A stretch of DNA of 12,845 nt from positions 1-12,845 of the forward strand of contig DCIJ01000065.1 of the NCBI GenBank assembly GCA_002315945.1, given 5' to 3'. This document shows positions 6,918 through 12,845 of this stretch, one piece after another; within the stretch, counting starts at the first letter, position 1, and every line of letters begins with the position of its first letter. The stretch comes from Lachnospiraceae bacterium UBA1729 (GTDB lineage Bacteria; Bacillota; Clostridia; Lachnospirales; Lachnospiraceae). The notes beneath the pieces are model-generated. The model ran no database searches and had not been told where the DNA came from. It worked only from the letters and a program-made list of their open reading frames with translations. The position numbers were made by a program, and so were the translations under genes.

Positions 6918-8198
6918 ATGAGCAATTACAAATTTGAAACATTACAGTTACACGTAGGACAGGAACAGCCAGATCCAGCAACAGATTCCAGAGCAGTACC
7001 AATTTATCAGACAACTTCATATGTATTTAGAAATTCACAGCATGCAGCTGATAGATTCGGATTGGCAGATGCAGGTAATATCTATGGAAGACTTACCAAC
7101 TCTACCCAGGATGTATTTGAAAAGAGAATCGCAGCTCTTGAAGGTGGTTCAGCAGCATTGGCAGTAGCCAGTGGTGCAGCTGCAATCACATATACAATAG
7201 AAGCACTTGCTGCAAATGGTGGACATATTGTTGCACAGAAAACTATCTATGGTGGAAGCTATAATCTTCTGGCTCATACACTGACACAGTATGGAATCAC
7301 AACAACATTTGTTGATGCACACAATTTAGAAGAAGTAAAGGCAGCAATCAAGGAAGATACAAGAGCAATCTATCTGGAAACTTTGGGTAATCCAAACTCA
7401 GATATCCCAGATATTGACGCAATTTCAGCAATCGCCCATGAGGCAGGTATCCCAGTTGTTGTTGACAATACTTTTGGAACTCCTTATTTGTTTAGACCAT
7501 TTGAACATGGTGCAGATATCGTAGTACATTCTGCTACCAAATTCATTGGTGGACATGGAACAACTCTTGGTGGAATAATTGTTGAATCTGGTAAGTTTAA
7601 CTGGAAGGAAAGTGGCAAGTATGGAAATATCGCAGCTCCAAATCCCAGTTATCATGGCGTAAGCTTCTATGACGTAGTTGGACCAGCTGCATTTGTAACC
7701 TATATCAGAGCTATTCTTCTGAGAGACACTGGAGCAACCATTTCACCATTTAATGCATTCCTGCTTCTTCAGGGTACAGAGACATTGTCACTCAGACTTG
7801 ACAGACATGCAGAGAATACAAAGAAGGTTGTAGAATTCTTAAAGAACCATCCTAAGGTTGCTAATGTAAATCATCCTTCCTTGGAGGATCATCCTGATCA
7901 TGAGCTGTACACCAAATATTTCCCTAATGGAGGAGCAAGTATCTTTACCTTTGATATCAAGGGTGGCAAAGAGGAAGCTTGGAAGTTTATTGATAATCTG
8001 GAGATATTCTCACTGCTTGCAAATGTAGCTGATGTGAAGAGCCTTGTTATTCATCCAGCAACTACTACACATTCACAGCTTACTGAGGACGAGCTTGCAG
8101 ATCAGGGAATCAAGCAGAGTACTATCAGACTTTCTATCGGTACAGAACATATAGATGACATTATTGCAGATCTTGAAAAAGGTTTTGCAGCAATTTAA
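6918..8198 (+). CDS. metY: O-acetylhomoserine sulfhydrylase (O-acetylhomoserine aminocarboxypropyltransferase)
   Basis: A 426-residue Cys/Met-metabolism PLP enzyme. It condenses O-acetylhomoserine with sulfide to give homocysteine for methionine synthesis. The length of about 425 residues and the opening FETLQLHVGQEQPDPATDSR with PIYQTTSYVF point to the MetY group rather than the shorter MetB/MetC enzymes. PLP contacts are visible: Y56-R58 in YGRLTNST, ASGAAAI (84-90), D183 in VVDNTFGTPY and the Schiff-base lysine K208 in HSATKFIGGHGT. The C-terminal SLVIHPATTTHSQL and RLSIGTEHIDDI segments are intact. GGAGAAAG lies just before the ATG. It follows cysK after a terminator and its own promoter, and shares the leader element with cysK, so joint control by sulfur supply is likely. 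Confidence 0.95.
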   Translation: MSNYKFETLQLHVGQEQPDPATDSRAVPIYQTTSYVFRNSQHAADRFGLADAGNIYGRLTNSTQDVFEKRIAALEGGSAALAVASGAAAITYTIEALAANGGHIVAQKTIYGGSYNLLAHTLTQYGITTTFVDAHNLEEVKAAIKEDTRAIYLETLGNPNSDIPDIDAISAIAHEAGIPVVVDNTFGTPYLFRPFEHGADIVVHSATKFIGGHGTTLGGIIVESGKFNWKESGKYGNIAAPNPSYHGVSFYDVVGPAAFVTYIRAILLRDTGATISPFNAFLLLQGTETLSLRLDRHAENTKKVVEFLKNHPKVANVNHPSLEDHPDHELYTKYFPNGGASIFTFDIKGGKEEAWKFIDNLEIFSLLANVADVKSLVIHPATTTHSQLTEDELADQGIKQSTIRLSIGTEHIDDIIADLEKGFAAI

Positions 8199-8210
8199 TT
8201 AAGTTAGCGA

Positions 8211-8276
8211 AAGCAGACATTAGACAGATTAGTCTTTTAGTCTACTGTAGTGATAGGTTAAGAGAAGCAGACATTA
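8211..8276 (+). repeat. 12-bp direct repeat, the second copy forming a terminator arm
   Basis: AAGCAGACATTA occurs at 8211-8222 and again at 8265-8276. The second copy is the 5' arm and loop of the metY terminator. The first copy could compete for the 3' arm, or it may be a decayed duplicate of the hairpin. Confidence 0.5.
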
Positions 8277-8293
8277 TGTCTGCTTCTTTTTTT
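8264..8293 (+). terminator. Rho-independent terminator after metY
   Basis: A perfect 10-bp stem, GAAGCAGACA against TGTCTGCTTC, with a TTA loop, followed by seven T (8287-8293). It lies 65 bases after the metY stop. The 115 bases from here to the next gene are AT-rich and show no promoter close to consensus. Confidence 0.93.
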
Positions 8294-8408
8294 CGACCAA
8301 TCCCGAATTAAATATTAAAAAATAGTATTTTATTCAAAGCGAAGATGATTTAATATTAAGCAATGTGGAAATGAAGAATGGATTCGGGTAGATTGGGAGA
8401 AAATTCTA

Positions 8409-9194
8409 ATGAAGGAACTGATAAATAGTGTAAATTGCCTGGGAAAATTCCTTGGAAAGAGGGATATTGAGAGCCTCTCAAAGGAAGAATTGCAAAATAA
8501 ATATGGAGTTGAGAAAGCTGATGTATTTGTGCTGTTTGGAGGAAGTATTCTATGTGGAGCGGATGTGTTGGCCCAGGCAATACAAAATAATATTGCCGAT
8601 ACCTACATAATAGTTGGGGGAGCCGGACATACCACAGAGAATCTGAGAAACAGGATTCATTCAGAGTGCCCGGATATTATTACAGCAGATTTGGAAGAAG
8701 CAGTAATACTAAATGAATACATTAAGAAAAAATATGAAGTTGAAGCTGATTATCTGGAAACAAAATCTACAAACTGCGGAAACAATATTACCTATTTGAT
8801 GGATCTGATAAAAGAAAATGATATTAAAGCTGAGCACATAATAATATGCCAGGATGCAACTATGCAGTACAGAATGGAAGCTGTACTGAGAAAATATGTT
8901 GATGATGGTGTGACAATTATCAATTATGCTGCATACCAGGCTGATCTGATACTTAAAGATGATCAACTAAGCTTTCTTGAAGAAATCCATGGAATGTGGG
9001 ATGTTGACAGGTATATTAATCTCTTGATGGGAGAAATCCCAAGACTAAGGGACGATGAAAATGGGTATGGACCCAGGGGAAGTGACTACCTGGTTCACGT
9101 GGATATACCTGAGGAAGTAAAAATATCCTTTGACATATTACAAAATAAGTATAATATATCAACAAGAATTGCAAATCCCAAGTTTAAATCATAA
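8409..9194 (+). CDS. ydcF: YdcF-like DUF218-domain protein
   Basis: A 261-residue protein that follows E. coli YdcF (about 266 residues) along its whole length, from memory of that sequence. Shared blocks are DVFVLFGGS (38-46), IIVGGAGHTT (67-76), KSTNCGNN (119-126), IICQDATMQYR (145-155), GMWDVDRYINLLMGEIPRLRDD (195-216), GYGPRGSDYLVHVDIPEEV (219-237). The fold is a Rossmann-like DUF218 domain; E. coli YdcF has been reported to bind S-adenosylmethionine, but its role is unknown. There is no signal peptide or membrane segment, so this is not the SanA/ElyC envelope type. GGGAGA lies about 8 bases before the ATG. The RsmH-like gene begins 14 bases after its stop, which suggests co-transcription. 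SAM binding next to a SAM-dependent methyltransferase is suggestive only. Confidence 0.88.
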   Translation: MKELINSVNCLGKFLGKRDIESLSKEELQNKYGVEKADVFVLFGGSILCGADVLAQAIQNNIADTYIIVGGAGHTTENLRNRIHSECPDIITADLEEAVILNEYIKKKYEVEADYLETKSTNCGNNITYLMDLIKENDIKAEHIIICQDATMQYRMEAVLRKYVDDGVTIINYAAYQADLILKDDQLSFLEEIHGMWDVDRYINLLMGEIPRLRDDENGYGPRGSDYLVHVDIPEEVKISFDILQNKYNISTRIANPKFKS

Positions 9195-9196
9195 TT

Positions 9197-9203
9197 AAGG
9201 AGA
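9197..9203 (+). promoter_or_regulatory. Ribosome binding site that picks a TTG start for the RsmH-like gene
   Basis: AAGGAGA is followed by two TTG codons in frame, at 9206 and 9209. The second is 5 bases from the site and better placed; the first is only 2 bases away. No ATG or GTG in frame stands before residue 48. Confidence 0.6.
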
Positions 9204-9208
9204 CGTTG

Positions 9209-10249
9209 TTGGAAGCACAGCACAAGAGAAGAGTCCGATATAAAGGAACCCATCCAAGAAATTTTCATGAGAAATACAAGGAAGCCAATCCTGAGAAATA
9301 TGCTGATACCATTGAAAAGGTAATTAGAAAAGGCAGCACTCCGGCAGGTATGCATATTTCAATTATGGTGTCTGAAATCCTTGATGTTCTGAATATAGTT
9401 CCTGGAGAAAAGGGGTTAGATGCAACCCTTGGATATGGTGGGCATACAAAGGCAATGCTTGAAAAGCTTGAAGGAAATGGACACATGTACGCTTTGGATG
9501 TGGATCCCATTGAGATAGTAAAGACCAGAGAGCGACTTGCAAAACAGGGATTTGATGAAAAAATACTTACAATAAAAAGGATTAACTTTGCAAATATAGA
9601 TGAAGTTGCAAAAGAAGCTGGTAAATTTGATTTTGTATTGGCGGATTTAGGGGTTTCCTCCATGCAGATTGATACACCTGAACGAGGATTTTCCTATAAG
9701 GTTGAAGCTCCACTGGATTTAAGACTGGACCCGGAACATGGTGTAAGTGCGGCAGACAGGCTGGCAGAGCTTACAGAGGATGATTTCATTAGTCTGATGA
9801 TGGAAAATTCTGATGAGCCTTATGCTGTAGAGATTGCTAAGGTAGTATTTCAAAGAAAACGAAAGGCTAATCCGGTCAGAACAACGGTAGATTTAAAGAA
9901 TGCGATTGAGGATGCCTTAATTAAACTGCCGGAAAAGGAAAGAAAAGAAGCTGTTAAGAAATCCTGCGCGAGAGTATTTCAGGCGCTGAGAATAGATGTA
10001 AACAGTGAATTTGAAGTGCTGTACAGTTTTCTGGAGAAATTGCCAGATATACTCAATCCGGGGGGAAGAGTAGCGATACTGACATTTCATTCAGGCGAAG
10101 ACAGGTTGGTAAAGAAGTCTTTTAAGGCACTAAAAAACGAGGGGATATATAGTGAGATAGCTGAGGATGTAATTAGACCTTCCCAGGAAGAGTGTAATAG
10201 AAATCCCAGAGCCAAGTCCACTAAGCTACGTTATGCAATAAGAGCATAG
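9209..10249 (+). CDS. rsmH: RsmH/MraW-family 16S rRNA (cytosine-1402-N4) methyltransferase, variant with N-terminal extension
   Basis: A 346-residue SAM-dependent methyltransferase. RsmH motifs are present: DATLGYGGH (71-79, SAM loop), DVDP (97-100), ADLGVSSMQID (145-155), ERGFSY (158-163), PLDLRLD (168-174), RVFQALRIDVN (255-265), TFHSGEDRLVK (292-302) and NPRAKSTKLR (332-341). RsmH methylates C1402 of 16S rRNA in the ribosome P site. Odd points: a basic 45-50-residue extension before the usual HISIMVSEIL start; SGEDR where the usual sequence is SLEDR; a TTG start; and no mraZ, ftsL or penicillin-binding protein gene nearby, unlike the standard dcw-cluster copy. I infer a second, paralogous RsmH, with a standard copy elsewhere in the genome. 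The target may be C1402 or a different base. It lies between ydcF and a membrane glycosyltransferase gene. Confidence 0.88.
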   Translation: MEAQHKRRVRYKGTHPRNFHEKYKEANPEKYADTIEKVIRKGSTPAGMHISIMVSEILDVLNIVPGEKGLDATLGYGGHTKAMLEKLEGNGHMYALDVDPIEIVKTRERLAKQGFDEKILTIKRINFANIDEVAKEAGKFDFVLADLGVSSMQIDTPERGFSYKVEAPLDLRLDPEHGVSAADRLAELTEDDFISLMMENSDEPYAVEIAKVVFQRKRKANPVRTTVDLKNAIEDALIKLPEKERKEAVKKSCARVFQALRIDVNSEFEVLYSFLEKLPDILNPGGRVAILTFHSGEDRLVKKSFKALKNEGIYSEIAEDVIRPSQEECNRNPRAKSTKLRYAIRA

Positions 10250-10260
10250 CAGTAATAATA

Positions 10261-11832
10261 ATGAACACTGTTTTTTTTAAAGGTAAAATTTCTATCATAA
10301 TAAACTGGGGGATGTACATTGGCTTTTTTGCAGCAATGTTTGTCTGCATTTTTGCAAAAAGAAATCTTCATACAGATGAAGTATCTACATATGTACTTTC
10401 TAATAATTCCTATGGGCATGCTGTATGCGTAGATCCTGAATGGTATAGGACCTATGAAAATCCAGAAGAGGTCTGGTTAAAAAATATGGCTGTACAAGAG
10501 GGCCATGGCTTTGACTATAAAAATGTCTGGTATCAGCAGACCTTTGATGTGCATCCACCACTATACTATTGTCTTGTACATACCATATCATCATTTTTCC
10601 CGGGAAAATATAGTGTGTGGTTTGCTGGAAGTATAAATATTATCTTTGGCTTACTTACACTTTTATATCTAAGAAAAATAGTCAGGTATCTTACCAAGAA
10701 TGAGATAGCTGTTTTTTTGGTGTCCTGTTCACTGATATTATCATCCGGTGTTCTTTCAGCAACCACTTTCTTAAGAATGTATATAATGGCGATGTTTTTT
10801 GTAACACTGATAACATATCTGTTTATCAGGGGACTTAATGAAAGAGGACCTAAATTCTACATTGAAATAATGACAGTATCGGTTATGGGAGCACTGACCC
10901 ATTACTACTATATAATTTATCTGTTTCATCTGTGTCTGATATTTGGAATTATTTTGCTGAAAAAGAAAGAGTTTTCAGGAGTGATTTTATCAGCCCTGTC
11001 TATAATCATGTCAGGAATACTAGCAGTAATCTGCTTCCCAAACATGATAGAACAGTCAATAGGTGGTGGCTACAGGGGAGCTGAAACCATCAGTAATCTA
11101 TCCCACGGATCTCTTGCAGAGTATCTGAACAGAGTAAGATCCTGCTTTGATATTGTAGACAGTCAGTTGTTTGGCGGACTGTTCTTTTTGTATCTGGTTA
11201 TAGGATTGATTCTGTATTTTGTTGAACGATTCATTTTAAAAAAGAAGATGGTAATTCAAATAGATGAGTGGTTACTGTTGGGAACACCAGTATTTTTCTA
11301 TTTTATGTCCATATCCAAAGCAGCAGTATATCTGACAGACAGATATTTTCATCCAATCTATGCTGTTCTCATTGGATTTGTAGTAACTACCCTCTATATG
11401 TTGCTAAATGATGGCTTTGAAAAAAGAAAGGCTGTCATTATCATGTCTGTACTGCTGGTTCTGGGAAGTGTAAAAGACTTTAGAACAAACTGGTTCTATC
11501 TGTATAGACATAGTGGTGAGCTGGTGGAGTTGTCTTCATATAATAAGGACAAAAACTGTATCTATATTATGAATGATCCAAATGAGATAAATCCATCCTT
11601 TTATGAAATTAGAAATTATAATTCCGTGACCTTTGTTCCAATTGACGAGCTGGAAAAGCTGGAGGAAATAGATGTAGACTGCGCAAAGGGTCTGATTGTA
11701 TCCTGTGGAAAGGCCTGTGATCAGGAGGCAATAGCCGAGGCAGTATATGAAACCTGGCCTCAGTTAGATGACTATGAAAAGCTGGGAGACCATTCTTTTT
11801 CAGTTACATATTACTTTTACAATAAAAAATGA
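10261..11832 (+). CDS. GT39/ArnT-like multi-pass membrane glycosyltransferase (GT-C fold)
   Basis: A 523-residue membrane protein. A first helix at about 13-32 leads into LHTDEVSTY with D39-E40, the acidic pair expected in the first outer loop of GT-C enzymes. DVHPPLYY (96-103) is another loop motif of the GT39/ArnT group. About ten further hydrophobic segments follow (among them 118-137, 149-165, 170-190, 203-232, 240-259, 304-322, 338-351, 364-382, 391-403), with DRYFHPIYAV at 360-369. The last 100 or so residues are soluble and probably outside the membrane. Such enzymes move a sugar from a polyprenyl-phosphate donor to a lipid, polymer or protein; the acceptor is unknown. The ATG is 11 bases after the rsmH stop with no clear ribosome site, so translation is probably coupled. 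The family is likely; the exact subgroup is not certain. Confidence 0.78.
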   Translation: MNTVFFKGKISIIINWGMYIGFFAAMFVCIFAKRNLHTDEVSTYVLSNNSYGHAVCVDPEWYRTYENPEEVWLKNMAVQEGHGFDYKNVWYQQTFDVHPPLYYCLVHTISSFFPGKYSVWFAGSINIIFGLLTLLYLRKIVRYLTKNEIAVFLVSCSLILSSGVLSATTFLRMYIMAMFFVTLITYLFIRGLNERGPKFYIEIMTVSVMGALTHYYYIIYLFHLCLIFGIILLKKKEFSGVILSALSIIMSGILAVICFPNMIEQSIGGGYRGAETISNLSHGSLAEYLNRVRSCFDIVDSQLFGGLFFLYLVIGLILYFVERFILKKKMVIQIDEWLLLGTPVFFYFMSISKAAVYLTDRYFHPIYAVLIGFVVTTLYMLLNDGFEKRKAVIIMSVLLVLGSVKDFRTNWFYLYRHSGELVELSSYNKDKNCIYIMNDPNEINPSFYEIRNYNSVTFVPIDELEKLEEIDVDCAKGLIVSCGKACDQEAIAEAVYETWPQLDDYEKLGDHSFSVTYYFYNKK

Positions 11833-11854
11833 GTGGAAATCCACTCATTTTTTT
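11824..11854. terminator. Two-way terminator between convergent genes
   Basis: ATGAGTGG (11829-11836), AAAT loop, CCACTCAT (11841-11848), with A's before (11824-11829) and T's after (11848-11854), so it reads as a terminator on both strands. The TGA of the membrane protein (11830-11832) is in the left arm, and the TAA of the minus-strand gene (11853-11855) overlaps the T run. Confidence 0.9.
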
Positions 11855-12845
11855 AATGACTAAGTGCAGAACGCAAAATCTTAAGCCCTTCAATATAGCG
11901 TGATTCATTATGCTCAGATATCAGAGAAATCCGCACTGCCCTGGGAATCGGAGTATTGCCAACCACAAAACGTCCGGCACTAAATATCTGAACATCTCTT
12001 TTTAACATATAGTCTTCAAATTCCATGGAGGATAGTTTGAGACTATCTGGCAAACTAAGCCATCTGATGGGACTATTCTCATGTCCGTTATTCCTGATTC
12101 CTGAAAAAATCTCATCGAAAAGCTGATTACGTCTAATTAATTCCCGAATACGTAATCCGCGAATTTCATCAAATCTTCCTGAATTAACCAGTCTGGTAAA
12201 AAGCTGCATCATGAGAGCAGGCGGAGTTATCTGCATGGAATACAGAGTCGTTGAAATATCTGAGGCATACTGCTTAGGAACACGCATTATTGCAAGCCGC
12301 AAACCAGGAGACATGATTTTGGATACACTGGCAATGATAATTCCCTGATCTTTTGCGAAGGCAGATATTGGCGGCAGGGGATCAGGCTGAAATAGTGAGT
12401 AGATGCAGTCTTCGATGCAAGGAAGACTGTGTTCAGTACAAAAATCTCCAATCATTTTTCTACACTCCCATGAAAGTTGTTCTCCCGAGGGATTATTAAA
12501 ATCAGGGATAAAGTAAAATCCTTTTATATTGTGATTCTTATATACATAATCAAGGGAGTCTCTGGTAAAAGCATTATCCTTTAAGGATAGAGGAATAATC
12601 TGGATACCCAGAGTTTTGGCGGCAATTTTAAGGCCTGGATAGGTAACGCCTGTAGTAGCAATTTTATCTCCTTCCTGAAAAAGAGAAGCCAGACAGGCAA
12701 AAATACCATTTTGACTGCCCATGGAGAATAAAAGATTATCTGCTGGGGAATCAAAGTGAAGATATGACATCCATTTTCTGCAGGCCATAATCTGAAGCTC
12801 ATCTAAGTCTGTAGAGGCATACTGAAGAAGCTTATAAAAGTCAGG
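11853..12845 (-). CDS. MocR-like PLP aminotransferase-domain protein, partial (5' end outside window)
   Basis: The frame is open to the window edge, so the gene starts upstream on the minus strand; the visible part begins PDFYKLLQYASTDLDELQ and has about 330 residues. It is a fold-type I PLP domain of the MocR/GntR or 2-aminoadipate aminotransferase kind: GSQNGIFACLASLFQEGDKIATTGVTYPG, then DFNNPSGEQLS (usually NPTG), IEDCIYSLF (the D-x-x-Y PLP contact) and SVSKIMSPGLRLAIMRVP with the Schiff-base lysine in SVSK. The C-terminal small domain ends with RISLISEH. Full MocR regulators carry a GntR helix-turn-helix in front, which cannot be seen here, so a stand-alone aminotransferase is possible. 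Orientation is opposite to, and convergent with, the membrane protein gene. Confidence 0.85.
   Translation of the reverse strand, partial: PDFYKLLQYASTDLDELQIMACRKWMSYLHFDSPADNLLFSMGSQNGIFACLASLFQEGDKIATTGVTYPGLKIAAKTLGIQIIPLSLKDNAFTRDSLDYVYKNHNIKGFYFIPDFNNPSGEQLSWECRKMIGDFCTEHSLPCIEDCIYSLFQPDPLPPISAFAKDQGIIIASVSKIMSPGLRLAIMRVPKQYASDISTTLYSMQITPPALMMQLFTRLVNSGRFDEIRGLRIRELIRRNQLFDEIFSGIRNNGHENSPIRWLSLPDSLKLSSMEFEDYMLKRDVQIFSAGRFVVGNTPIPRAVRISLISEHNESRYIEGLKILRSALSH

Noticed and set aside
8294..8408. Promoter for the ydcF cluster
   Set aside because: TAATAT at 8351-8356 is a fair -10 box, but no acceptable -35 box is at 15-19 bases. A promoter is probably present but cannot be placed.
1..12845. 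Phage-defence or toxin-antitoxin system, CRISPR array, tRNA or rRNA
   Set aside because: All strands were considered. No spaced repeats, no defence-type domains and no RNA gene signatures were found; opposite-strand frames inside the genes look like shadows.

Overview
The window looks like chromosome from an AT-rich, low-GC Gram-positive anaerobe, most likely a Lachnospiraceae member (Butyrivibrio, Pseudobutyrivibrio or Roseburia relatives). This placement is inferred from the Clostridia-type large serine recombinase relic, the Rrf2 regulator beside cysK, the recombinase and MocR-type protein sequences, strong AGGAGG-like ribosome sites and A/T-rich codon use. No rRNA, tRNA or CRISPR was seen.

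Layout. (1) 1-763: decayed C-terminal part of a large serine recombinase, now spread over three frames by an internal deletion and a 1-base insertion; a scar of an integrative element. (2) 731-4062: a good promoter in the relic's tail drives a membrane-bound SpoIIE/RsbU-type PP2C phosphatase and, 24 bases later, adenine deaminase. (3) 4133-5029: LysR-family regulator. (4) 5083-5514 (minus): Rrf2-family regulator with a cysteine cluster, divergent from (5) cysK (5743-6687) and then metY (6918-8198). Both enzymes assimilate sulfide, into cysteine and homocysteine respectively. Each has its own promoter and terminator. Their leaders share a 28-bp block (24/28 identical) just after the -10 box, and a related dyad overlaps the Rrf2 promoter. 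This suggests a small local sulfur regulon. (6) 8409-11832: a compact three-gene set: YdcF-like DUF218 protein, a variant RsmH 16S rRNA methyltransferase with an N-terminal extension, and a GT39-like multi-pass membrane protein. (7) 11853-12845 (minus): the C-terminal part of a MocR/aminotransferase-like PLP protein, convergent with the membrane protein across one two-way terminator that contains or abuts both stop codons.

All intergenic stretches are under 300 bases. The points most worth a second look are the repeated operator-like element of the cysK/metY/Rrf2 genes and the ydcF-rsmH variant-GT39 cluster. No clearly new multi-gene defence or mobile system is visible; most of the window is housekeeping metabolism and regulation.
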